From Halocafeteria seosinensis (lineage: Eukaryota; Sar; Bigyra; Bicosoecida), in contig LVLI01000372.1 in assembly GCA_001687465.1 (NCBI GenBank), positions 1-35,356 of the forward strand: a stretch of DNA of 35,356 nucleotides, in the 5' to 3' direction. Positions within the stretch are counted from its first letter, which is position 1. Every line of letters starts with the position of its first letter. The translations under genes and the position numbers were made by a program. The notes below the pieces were generated by a model, which saw only the letters and a list, made by a program, of their open reading frames with translations, ran no database searches and was not told the DNA's origin. This document shows positions 21,573 through 31,758 of this stretch, piece by piece.

Positions 21573-24352
21573 ATGAATATGCAGTCGTCCCGTTTTCCGG
21601 AGGAGAACAGCGATGGTTCGACGCACCAATATAATGACGAAAGGAATGATTCTGGTAGCCATCATGACAGGGAACTAAGTGCACCCCCAGCGGGCAACGT
21701 TGATAACAGTACACCGCCGCGGACCAATCAATCTGGGGGATCGGCAGACGAGACAGACTATGACGGCACTAAGCCTAGAATCACCGACGAGGAGAATCAA
21801 AATACTGATGATGAACAGTCGAATTCAGCAGAGGAGAACGATGTGTCCGAACAGCGTGGAGAACTCACCGACAAGAAGCAAAAAAAGTGGAGAACAAAAA
21901 AGTTCCGACCTACCAGCAGGAGGTTTAGGAAGCCTACCACTTCAGCAACCAACAGAACGTCCAGTAGTAACATGACTAGTCGGGAATCCGAAGAAGCAGA
22001 TACGACGATGGATGCAACAAAGAATGCCCGAAAGAAGAAAAAGAAAATCCCTCCCATGGAACCGTTAGTTGTGGAACAGTTATACAATATGCCAAGAAAG
22101 AGATATGATAGACTGCAGCGTCGGAAAGGAGGGCTTCCATTAAGCCCAAGAACTGCAGAAGCATGTCTCGCAGAAGGTGAGTTTGGATGTTCTTAATTAA
22201 GTAATTCAGCTTTCTACTTGTAAAGTGTGCGTGAATTTCTTCCAGGTGTGGATCCTAGAGATCTGACGGAAGTGCCAATGGACTATTTCGCCCGAGGAAC
22301 GCTGAAAACACCACAACAAGGCGGAGAGTTTGGAGCGGGGGATTTGATAGACGTTGGTCAGCTCAGATGGCAGGCGTATGAAAGACGCCGAGAAAAAAGG
22401 TTACAAGATGTTCAGCGCGGACGCGATGAACTTGTAATGGATGATAAGCGAACCCATTGGATGGGAAACATTACAAACAAGATAACGAAGGATGTGGATG
22501 CCAATTCTCTTCGTCTGTATAGATTAGAAGACGCAGCTGCTAACGAATTAGAAGACCTTGAGAAGACAGCTAAACTAGAGCTGCGGAAATTTGACAACAT
22601 TTTAAAAGAAGAAAAGCAGAAACGGAAACAGAAAGAGATAGCATCAAAAAAGGAAAAGCAAACTGAAGAGGCGAGGAAAGCAGGACAATATTCCCAGCAC
22701 TCCCAGGCTCAGGAAAGAGAAATTAGCGGAAAGGATCAAGAAACAAAAAAGCGTCAAGTAGACGAGAGCGTGAGACATCGCGAGATGTTAATAGACAAAA
22801 TGGCGAAAGACAAGCAAGAACGTGCTCAGATGTTACTTCAAAAACAGGAAGAAGACCGTCGCATCGCTATGGAAAGAGCCGCCCAACGAAGAGAGGAAAA
22901 GCTAGCTGCCATTGAAAAGCAGAAAGAGAGAGAAGAACGCCAAAGACGCCGGCAACAAGCAGCTTGGGAGCAAGAAAAACTGGATGAGTCGGAAGAAGTG
23001 CAAGCGGGATTGAACGAGGAAAGGCGAAGGCTGAAAGCGGAGCAACAAGAGAAGGCAAAAGTACGCAATTTAACATTAACACTAATGTATCTCCGTCTGC
23101 GGTATTTCGTATAAGCATGTAAATGTGCAGATGGCGGAGAGACGTCGCGAAAGAGCTCAAGAGAGGGCGGTATTGGTTAGGGAACAAAAGGAAGAGGAAC
23201 TGAAAGAAAAATTGAGGGAAGGAGAAGAAAAAGCTCAGCGGATGAAAGAAAAACTGGCGCGGATGCGAGAAGAAGACGCCGAATACAAACGGCAGCTTCA
23301 TGAGAAACGGATGCAAACCAAAATGATGGTTGAGGAGTCCGATTTCCAACGCCGACAGGAACTAGCAGATAGAATCAATATAGTAAGTTATTCTATTTTG
23401 AACTGCCTCGCATCCATTTGTACCACGGATACGTCACATCTGGTAACAGGAAAACATGATTACATATCAGATGAAGCAAAATAAAGAAAGAGAAATGGAG
23501 ATTGCCCGTGAGAGGGCAAAACTGGAAGAAGAGGAACGCCAGGAGAAGAGAGAGCAAATGCAACGCCGCGAGGAATACAGGAAAGCTCAAGAATATCTTA
23601 AAGTGTCCCACAAGATTGAACGCTCAAATGCGATTGTGGAGTCAAAGAGAACATCAGTACAAAAGAAAGCGGATATTGCACGCCACGCTCAAGTCCTGAG
23701 AGAAAAACTGACGAAAATGAGTGAAGATTTAAAGATCCAAGGAGGACTGACATCACCCAAGAAGCTTCGGCAAGCTAAAGCGGAATTGAAAAAATTGATC
23801 CAGTCCTCAAAGCGCTCACTACTCCAGTATGCGTCCTTTAATTCACCCACTGCGTCTTCGAAAGAGGGAACGTTACCCGGAGTATCCGCTGCGGAAACCA
23901 TGTCGACCAAAGATCTGCAAATGATTCTCGCCTCAACACGTCAAAGCGGCGAGAGTGGTACTCCTGAAAGAAGGCGCTTACCACAGTTGCAAAGCCCAGG
24001 AAGTCAACTAAGGCAGAAGAAGAAGAAAAAGCGTAAGCCAAAATACGAAACGGAACGGGAATCTGCCCCTTCTAGTCCTCCCGAATTTCGAACAAATTTC
24101 ACGACGGATATGCCCCCGGAGTATAGCCAGATCCCGAATTCCATTGAGTTGATCACCCAGAAAGACCATGAAAAACCCGATTTCATGTCTCCTATGCGTG
24201 CTGATGTACGGGAATCAAACGATGGTTTTGCACATACAACCTCCTGGGGACACACTGGCCACGACGAGGGGGCACATAAGTCTATGTTTGAAGAAGTACG
24301 AGTCGAGGCATTAGCGCATATAGGAGGGCATTCCACTGGAAACGAACGATAG
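21573..24352 (+). CDS. Long coiled-coil protein with SPRT-x-A-C-x-x-x-G-V-D-P motif, function unknown
   Basis: Exons 21573-22176, 22246-23060, 23131-23382 and 23471-24352 give 850 residues. The first 130 residues are acidic and disordered, followed by strongly basic patches (KKQKKWRTKKFRP, RKKKKK). A conserved-looking block spans the first intron: SPRTAEACLAEG, then VDPRDL and the segment up to MDYFARG; similar SPR...ACxxxGVDPxxL blocks start coiled-coil proteins of the CCDC177 type and several protist proteins. About 400 residues of Glu/Lys/Arg/Gln-rich heptads follow (roughly 250-650), a very long single helix or coiled coil. The C-terminus is Ser/Pro-rich with another basic run (RQKKKKKRKPK). 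Probably cytoskeletal, possibly flagellar or cortical, but this is inference. It converges on BBS2. Confidence 0.86.
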
Positions 24353-24673
24353 CAAAATTCAGAAACTCGTGTTAATTATTGCTCGACTACGGCATAATTA
24401 ACAGATCCTTAAGTGCACATTGGACTAATCAGGTTGCACTCCATTCCTTGGCCCGGTATCCCTGTTGTCTCCTATGAGACAACACACTATGGCACGTTGT
24501 CCACTCTCTTCGTCATGGTCAGCTCTTGTACCTTATGACCCGAGGCCCTTGTTTGTGTCTTCGGCAAGCAATGCCTGGGAATTCCTGAGTAGGGCAGAAT
24601 CATTTCCGTCCATATCTGTGGTGGCGAGTTCAAAGGGGGGAGTATTAAACTAAGACTTCAATTGATCTAGTCG
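24353..24673. other. Convergent 3' intergenic region
   Basis: 321 nt between the stop codons of the coiled-coil gene and BBS2. It holds one 62-codon frame (24465-24653) without recognisable content. Likely the 3' UTRs and polyadenylation signals of both genes. Confidence 0.4.
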
Positions 24674-27103
24674 CTACACGTACCGAATAATCTGAAATAA
24701 AGAGTTGTACTTCCTCTTTTTAATAGCCTCACGACAGTCCGTAATAACTTGAGATTTCGTAGATCCCACTGCATACACACAAGAAGTGGATGATATCCCT
24801 CAGCGAAAAAGAGACAGTGTTCGCTACATACCTCTAAGCGCCGCTGCTTTCTGAATCATCTGATTCATGTGCCTTAAGCTTTTCAATAACTCATCGTGGT
24901 TATTTGCGCGCTTCATGTACTCTCCAACGAGTTCGTTATTTAGACCTCGGAGTTCCGAGTATGCGCGCTTCATCTCGACGAGATCCCCCATTATTCTTGC
25001 ATGCTCCGCCCGTATGACCAAGGACTTGATAACATTGCTACTGTCCGCCATTTCAGCAGTAAGTTTCTGCCTAATCTGATTCAAATTTTCCACTTTGTCA
25101 ATCACTGTTTGCAGTGTTTCAAACTCGTTGGGGAAATGACATGTACAGCTCAGTTCTTTGATGCCGAAATATGATGCAAGCTCTTGGATAACTTGGCCGC
25201 AAACCTCCATGTCATTGCAACGGACAGCAATCAGAGCCGACTTTGACGAGGATGGTATATCAGTCTTTCGGATTCCCCCTCCTAGTTTTCCCTCAGGGGG
25301 CACGGAGGTCTTTTTCCCATCGAGCATGTCTGCGTCCTCACATGGCATCATATGCAAAGACAGACAAGAACCATCTCTAACATCTTCGAAATATTCATCA
25401 GTTACATGGCTTGTATTCTCCTCATTACGGTATGCCTCCGGTACAAAAAATGCTTTTCCCATCCACATCAGCAACCTTGCCGCTCTCTCTTCAACGCAGA
25501 ATACAACAAAGCTATCCGGTACAGCATTGTAGGGCGCACTATGGATGTGTTGGTACATGGCGAATCGAGGAAGACGATACGCTATTTCGAAAACGTGGTA
25601 TTGGGTACCGGAAGCTCCTGACCCTACTAGGGCTTGCAGCCTCAAATCACACTCTTGGTTTCGATGTGGCGATATCGAGGCGGTAACAGACGACCTTGGC
25701 TGAGCATCTGGATTGCACGCTACCAAACTTTCACCTCCCAGCCCTGCATAATTCGGGGCATCGTCGAGAATATCTTTCTCTTTGCTTTCGTGGGAAAATG
25801 GGTCCCCATCCAAAGCAAATACGAACACACCTCTCACACTGGTATCATTATTCGTGGAAATTGTCAGGTCGACAGATTTGGTTCTGGAGTTGACTTCCGC
25901 TTGAATATACAGTCGCGTAGCAGCAGGAACGGAACCAGCCTTTTCTTGTCCTGTTTTCAAATTTTTCATCGATTGCTCTACAGCTCTCAGTTGGAGCTCC
26001 AGTTGATTCTTCTGTTCTCTCAAACTTTGGATCCTCTGCTCGTCTTGGTCTTGCTTTTCTCGTTCCTCTTCGTCTAAATTGCTTGCGGATGGTTCTGTTG
26101 GGAGGAACCCTTTTACTTCCCCTTCATCGGTACATGCAATCAACACATTTCGTTGATCCATTCTGTAATCGCCTAGTTCAAGCCCTGCTACTTTACTAGA
26201 AAACTGTTCCGAATACACTAAGCCTCCGTTATCTAGCTTGCGAGCTTCCAGTTTCCCGTTGGACCACCCAGAAATCACCTCCGGAACTCCATCGGCGTCC
26301 AGATCGAAGCACGTTAACGAGGTTACTGCGCATTTCCCTTTCATTCTCCATACTCGAGTCTTGTCCATATATAAGCCAACCGTGTAATCATCGAGGGCGT
26401 AAGCCCATCTTGAGTCATTGTTTTGCACCGCAGAGAGAGCAACCACAGCAGCAGTCTCCTGAACACTCGCAACCAAGGTGTCCCCTGAAAACAGCTGAAT
26501 CGACCCCGTATCGTTACCGGCTATTAGTAACTGTCGATCACCTCCAGGCGAAAGACAACAAAGAGAGGTAACCTTCCCATCTGTTACCGTCCAAAATTGT
26601 TCATTGCCGTCAAAACCTACACCTTGGATGCTACAATTGCCACCAGCGAGGGCTAACGGTCTTTCAATTCCAGGAACGTTGCCTATCGCAATGCAGGATA
26701 CCCCATCGGGTACATCTCTATAAAAGATATCAGAATTATTTTCTGTATCAAATGCAAAAATTGACGTGGCTGCGCCCACAACGAGGACGTCTTTATTCGT
26801 ATGCGTGGGGTTTAGATTTCCGGCTGCAAGCCCTGTGAGCTGACGATTGACGTTGATGAACCTGACATCTTGACCCCCAGTCGCTTCGCTGCGCTGATGA
26901 GGGCTATGAATCAGGACTTTTCCACCACTTGTACCACAGGCGAGCGCTGGGGAGCTACCATCAACTGCAGTATGGAAGATCCAAGCCCACAATTGATTCC
27001 AACAAACGGACGACGGGACGATTGAACACTTACATTTGCCAAGGCAGACTAGTCGATCAAGCACTGCATTCCCTAAATTCAGTTGGAACACAGGAACGAG
27101 CAT
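24674..27103 (-). CDS. BBS2: Bardet-Biedl syndrome 2 protein, BBSome subunit
   Basis: Exons 27034-27103, 24832-26964 and 24674-24768 give 765 residues (human about 720). The start [10 protein letters not shown] matches the family's MLLPVF-type start; the frame runs further upstream but the conserved beginning is here. An N-terminal beta-propeller ([45 protein letters not shown]) extends to about residue 310, then a coiled-coil hinge at about 318-360, a beta-sandwich/platform region, and a C-terminal helical part. The third exon was found by family comparison: it adds [18 protein letters not shown] and about a dozen more residues, the conserved C-terminus lost if the model stops in the preceding intron. 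BBS2 pairs with BBS7 and BBS9 in the BBSome, which carries membrane cargo with IFT trains in cilia. The organism is therefore ciliated. Confidence 0.96.
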
Positions 27104-27666
27104 GGTTTGTGTATATGAGTTGATACCTCTCTTCTGTGCGCCCACACTTGCAAGTCGCTCTCCTAAGTTTTTGCAAGTTCAAAACCAGTATCCAATGGAG
27201 CACATGCACAATGCAATGCGAGTATGGACGGTTGCCCCTACTAGTAGAAACAGCTTTACATCTATGAGCTCCGAACACCTGCCAACCCGTCGGAATTCTC
27301 ATCTGAGCGCCCATATATTGTAACCACGGATAAAGCCAGAGCCAGGTCCAAGTTGTGAAGCTCGCACTGAGTGCAATTCAGACGCATTATGGTAGGTATG
27401 GCCCAACCTACTCGCAAGTCAGTGTGAGAGGAAGATGAATTCTCATTTGAGATTGATTGTCAACGGAAACCAGGGATATCTTGTTTTCAGTGTCTTACAT
27501 CGTAGAACTCTTATTGATATGACCTGCAATTCTCAGCAATCATTTACAACAGTAGGATGACGTGAAATGAGATGATCTGTTTGAGTATTTGCTCGTTCTA
27601 AAGCTTTCCGATTCCGGAAACTTGCAGAGAAGAATACCGTGCAAGAGGAGTTGAGCGCCGAGGGTA
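27104..27666. other. Divergent promoter region, BBS2 / PPR-like gene
   Basis: 563 nt between start codons. No gene supported; the frames at 27057-27314 (-) and 27036-27323 (+) overlap each other and BBS2 exon 1. I looked for an RFX-type X-box, expected upstream of many ciliary genes in animals, and found none convincing. Confidence 0.4.
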
Positions 27667-28855
27667 ATGGGTGTTGTAAGAGTGACCCAGCATTGCGGCC
27701 GACTTGGGAGAGTTGCCAGCAGATGCGTATCAAGCTATTCCTCTCCGCTGACCACTTCGTTTATTCACCCAACGAGCTCTGCGAAGAGTCAACTTTTAGC
27801 CCAGCGACCTAGTCATCCAGACCAGGCTGAGGAACTCCCGCGGAAGAAGAAACAGGGAATAGCAAGAGACGTACTCAAGGCTGTCCGAAACAGGGGATGC
27901 CCGCCAGACACAGTACTTAATGCCATTGAAACTATCGGTTTTGAACCTTTTTTGAGATTTCCAGAAAAAGAAGCGTCAGCCATTGTACCCGTTTTACTTC
28001 AGGGAAATGATTGGCAGCGAGTGCTCGACTACGCTGACCATCTCATGGAACGGGGGAAGCTTCATAAGGTTGTCCTAAACGGGATCTTAAGGCAATTGAC
28101 TAGTTCCTCAGTACTGCCTCTCTACTGGTTACGGGTAAAGCAACTTTGCTTTAGTGCTTTTATGCAGGATGGACAGGCGGATCAGTCTACGGTGACCAAC
28201 TTTATTGTTTGTGCCGCGAAGTCTGATGATCCTGATGCAGCGTGGGCCTTTCTCCATACCATTCAGCCCGTCAATCTACCACCAGAAGTAGAGGTACCTC
28301 TACGCATGGAAAAGCCCGCTTTCGTTCCTAACATGTACGCCTTAACGAACTTGCGTCACTGTCACGTTAGAGTGGGTGATGTGTGGGGCGCTGTCCGGTG
28401 CATGTGGGCCCTATTAGATTGGCATCGTCTCTCGTACCCGCGGCACTCTAGGATGCGTATCTGGAAATGGCTACTCAATGAAAGCAAGGAAAAAGGGATA
28501 GAGGAGACATTTTCGACAATAGAGTGTATTCTGTTTGGCCTTGGACAGGTCGTGCCTACGGAAGAAAAGCAAGGGCAGAACCCCTCCCGTGAATGTCTGT
28601 AAGTCGTCTTCCTACCAATGGACAAGAGCTGTGCTTGTTTCCACAATTGTGTTTCAATGGTGCAGGGCAATAATAAACGATGCCCAAAACGCCATCGCTT
28701 GCATCAAAGAAGAAGGGAAATATGGCCACCTCGGTTGCCCGGCATATTTACAGAACTTCGATGCCGATGACTCGGCAACTCAACTAGTTAAAACAATCTT
28801 CATCAACTTAGAACGAGCAGAATTGCAGTACAAAACATCACCTAACCAGAAATGA
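27667..28855 (+). CDS. Mitochondrial (organelle) PPR-like helical-repeat protein
   Basis: Exons 27667-28598 and 28666-28855 give 373 residues. The first 35 residues are rich in Arg, Ser and Val with no acidic residue, as in a mitochondrial presequence. The rest is alpha-helical. The clearest pentatricopeptide-like unit is PNMYALTNLRHCHVRVGDVWGAVRCMWALL; a weaker one is VTNFIVCAAKSDDPDAAWAFLHTI. PPR proteins bind organellar RNA for processing, stability or translation, so a role in mitochondrial RNA metabolism is likely, but with few clear repeats it could instead be a lineage-specific mitoribosome or RNA-processing subunit. It converges on the CFAP141-like gene with only 8 nt between stop codons. 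Confidence 0.72.
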
Positions 28856-28863
28856 TCTATTAT

Positions 28864-29316
28864 CTATTCCAGCGGGCGTTCTATGGTGAGACCGTGCTCT
28901 CTGAGCCTGGCTTCCCACTCGCGGAAGTCCTGTTCATATAACTGACGTAATCTTTCACGTTGTGCAGTGACCAACTGCTCCGATAATAGGCGAAGTTCTT
29001 CTTTTTCCCTGAAAAATGGATACACAAGGGGAATGGTAGTGTGTGGCAAGGTCGAACGACCTCGGTGTTTAACATCTTACTGTCTCTTCTCAGCAGCCAC
29101 GTCTGCCGGATTATATTTCTTTACCGTTTGGCGCTCCATCCACTCTGCCCGGTGGACAGCTGCTCTGGTGCTGCATACAAAAGAAGGCAGTGTAAAGGTT
29201 ACAAAGAAGGTATCATGTAGCAGCTCACTGAGGCATGCTTACTTCTTTGTGTTGATGGCGTTATCGACGAGCTCATCTTCCCGTCTCTTCAGAGCTCGAA
29301 TATTTGGCGGATCCAT
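28864..29316 (-). CDS. CFAP141: CFAP141-like ciliary doublet-microtubule inner protein
   Basis: Three short exons, 29243-29316, 29081-29170 and 28864-29008, give 102 residues; human CFAP141 (C1orf189) is about the same length. The final exon contains the family-like block: a helix with LSEQLVTAQRERLRQLYEQD followed by a W-E-x-x-L-x-x-x-G segment, equivalent in arrangement to the mammalian helix with LAxxQL...R..xLxxLFExE..Y..EL...G. The middle contains AEWMERQTVKKYNP, a Trp-containing helix. The family is a small protein bound inside the A-tubule of ciliary doublet microtubules. Identification is from pattern and length, so it is good but not certain; another small helical inner-microtubule protein is the main alternative. 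It is divergent from the REEP-like gene, with 351 nt between start codons. Confidence 0.68.
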
Positions 29317-29667
29317 TGCTATCCAAATACTTAGTATACCACAGAGAGAAACTAAACAAACAAACAATAAATAGCTCTTGTAAAGGACCACAATAATCGT
29401 TCCAAACCTTGATAGTATATGTTGATCTAACCAAGAGTCTCCAAGACGTTAAGCGCCGGTTGAAGTTGGCGCATACGGTACATAATACCGTACATTGCGC
29501 CGAAGCGCCAGACTGAACGATAATAGAGTGACCAGTGGATAGTTCATGTAATCCTTGAAATTTGCTCTTGTTGATACTTGACGGTACTTCTGACACTATA
29601 TGCTGTATTCCAAAGAATCGGAATTTGGCGCAATGGAAGCTGTGCTTTGGGCTGAATAGACAACAGA
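29317..29667. promoter_or_regulatory. Divergent promoter region with nested inverted repeat
   Basis: 351 nt between start codons of the CFAP141-like and REEP-like genes. At 29468-29501 lies a nested inverted repeat: outer arms GGCGCA (29468-29473) and TGCGCC (29496-29501), inner arms ACGGTA (29475-29480) and TACCGT (29486-29491). It is central to the intergenic space, so it could serve both genes. No gene is supported here. Confidence 0.4.
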
Positions 29668-30489
29668 ATGGCAGTAACCGCGTACATCTGTCGTGTATTA
29701 ACGTGAGTGCATACTGAGCAAAATCTCGCTTGGATGCATGGCTTTGCTAAACTGAAGTTTCGGACCTTATGCCGCGTAATGTAAATGCAGAGTTGCCGGG
29801 CTGCTATGGGGAAGCTACCGCAGCTTCAAAGTGTTGAAGAACTGGGACGCTCAAAAAGGCAACGCCCTCCTTCGCCTCTGGTATGTGCGAAACTAGCAGC
29901 TTTAAGCAATGGTTAGAAACTTTGTGGATCCTCTGTGCGTCTCTCTTATCAGGGTGGTCATGTCGTTTCAGTCGCTTTACGAGCAGTGGGCCGAGATGCT
30001 GGTGGATTGGTACGTACTACTGCAGTCAGCTCATCAATAGGCGACGATTGTTTATATGCATTCGTCTCAAGTTTCTCCCTCCTACTCAGGCTACCCCTGT
30101 ACTATGAGCTCAAATGCGCACTGCTTCTATGGCTTCTCTTCCCTGAGTCTAATGTACGTAGCCTCGCCGCCCCCAACCTGTGGATACATGTTTGATCACA
30201 CTGGCGAGCTCGTCGATATCCTTGTATACAGGCACCTCATGTGCTTTTCGATAGCTTTGTGACTCCCGCTGTACAATTCCTCAGTTTCCAATATGACCGG
30301 AAGCTGTCTCCGACGATGCATAATACAGTCATAAGAGCATGCCACAAAATTGAGCGAATACTATTTCTGCTCGTGGTGGATGGCTTGGGTGTGCGCGAAT
30401 TGAAGAAGTGGGAGCACGGCCTCCGAGAACAAAATAGCTCATGTCTTAGTGAGATGCATCGCCGTGTTCAGAACGAGAACCAGGGATGA
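29668..30489 (+). CDS. REEP / DP1 / Yop1 / HVA22 family ER-shaping membrane protein
   Basis: Five short exons, 29668-29702, 29791-29880, 29953-30009, 30090-30153 and 30232-30489, give 167 residues in one frame; no single exon but the last is long enough to stand out. Family features appear in order: an N-terminal hydrophobic segment with SYRSFKVL (family YPAYxSxKAL), the LWVVMSFQSLYEQWAEMLVDW segment split over the next junction, the hallmark LPLYYELKCALLLWL hairpin, then APHVLFDSFVTPAV (family GAxxLYxxFVxPxL). Members insert hairpins into the endoplasmic reticulum and bend it into tubules, and some REEPs act at cilia. The C-terminal 60 residues are hydrophilic and lineage-specific. Intron sizes are 72-88 nt. 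Confidence 0.9.
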
Positions 30490-31187
30490 ACTTGTTGGCC
30501 ACCAAGCATCATTTCAAGAATGCCTTCGACGACGACGTGGAGATATTTTCTTGTTGTTATTTGGAATGCGCTGGAAATTATATTCTCATCCTTGAACGCA
30601 TGGCGAAGGAAAGTTGGGTAGCGCGACTGATCGCTGCGAGAGAAGATTAGCCGGTACTCGTTCCGGCAGTGTCCAGTTGATCCAGGAGAATTGGTCTCGC
30701 TCCCGATAATTTTTACACTTGCTTAAACACATGCTGGCCGTTTCAGTTTTTATTTTTTTGTTGTCGCTCTTGCTATGTTTAGTCTGCGACGACTGTACTC
30801 CACCCAGTTAACCCCCTTAATTGTGGGTGCGATGTAGACAGTGCTGCCATGTCAGAGACGCAGACTAACAATTCCCAATGAATTCACATCGCACATTTGC
30901 ATTCATAAATTATTATATCCATTTGAGTAGTTTGGCGCTTTGCTCGGCGATGTTCTGTGGGACCACCAGTGGCCCACCACCTCTGCACACTTCCTCCAAG
31001 AAATGATTGGCCCGAGTGAGTCTCAAGCCAATGCTCGGAGCCATGGGCACAGAGTCTTCGAGAGAACGTAAATGTTAGACTAGTTGGTCACATGGCAAAA
31101 AATGGTCGCTTTTCTACTTTTGTATGTATCTTGGGATAGCAGGTTAGCGTTACCAGAGACTGCAGGGTCAAAGAGCTCGGGGCGACA
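30490..31187. other. Intergenic region, no supported gene
   Basis: A 54-codon frame at 30486-30650 starts at an ATG overlapping the REEP-like stop codon (ATGA); it is probably chance. The sequence 30640-30651 matches a U6-like 12-mer but lacks the rest of U6. No other feature seen; the promoter of the L51-fold gene should lie here. Confidence 0.4.
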
Positions 31188-31697
31188 ATGAGGCCTTCCA
31201 TATTGAGCCCATACCTTCGTTTGGTCAAGCGAGTTAAATGGCCTGAGTTGGCACCATATGTAAATAATCTTAAGGTGACCTTTGATCCAGCGGATGAAGG
31301 CGCTCGAGGCACACGGGAATTGTTTAGAGAGTCCAAAGGCCGTAAAGTAAGTACTTCCGAGGCCGTCGAGTCTATGCACGCACACGAAGCATTTGTCTCT
31401 TTTTTATTCTCACAGACAAGGGCTTTGTACCCCAAATATACAAGCGAGATGTACGTCACGGCAGATGGCCAAGCGCCATGGGTGGAAGTAGAATATGGTA
31501 GGTGGACAGACTCGGGACAGCTAATGGGACAGTGAGTATAACATGTTGTTGCTGCAGCAACCGGGGAGAAGGTGTCATTCAACGCGTCAGGACTAAAGTT
31601 AGATGAAATAACCAATCGACTGTATGAAGACGTCTTAGAAATTAAGGCAGAAGATGACGCCAAAGGAGAAAGTAGAGAAGTGCAACCAGAAAGATAA
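31188..31697 (+). CDS. L51/S25/CI-B8 thioredoxin-fold protein, probably mitochondrial ribosomal
   Basis: Exons 31188-31346, 31416-31497 and 31558-31697 give 126 residues. The pattern GARGTRELFRE followed by a NP-like YPKYTSEMYV segment and PWVEVEYATGEKVSF is the L51/S25/CI-B8 arrangement (GxR-x-F-h-E, a beta strand, then P-x-h-x-x-Y-x-x-G). This fold includes mitoribosomal mS25, mL43 and mL61 and the complex I subunit NDUFA2. It lacks the Cys pair of NDUFA2 and the Gly-rich signature of mL43, so an mS25/mL61-like ribosomal protein is the best guess. The basic N-terminus (RLVKRVKW) could be a targeting or RNA-binding segment. The acidic C-terminal tail is not conserved in any member I know. 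Its stop lies 61 nt from the stop of CFAP251. Confidence 0.75.
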
Positions 31698-31758
31698 GGG
31701 TTGGGCGCCCACATCATACAACATTTGACATGTACAAGAAGAAGGATGGACACTATGT

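Noticed and set aside
27104-27145. Upstream in-frame extension of BBS2 (MGAQKRG...)
   Set aside because: The family starts at ML(L/V)PVF, which is the ATG at 27103; the extension begins at a non-ATG codon.
30486-30650. 54-codon frame whose ATG overlaps the REEP-like stop (ATGA)
   Set aside because: Stop-start overlap has no special meaning in this kind of genome and the product is unfamiliar; chance is the simplest reading.
30640-30651. U6 snRNA-like GAGAAGATTAGC
   Set aside because: The ACAGAGA box reads GCGAGAGA, and the downstream U6 sequence and upstream stem are absent.
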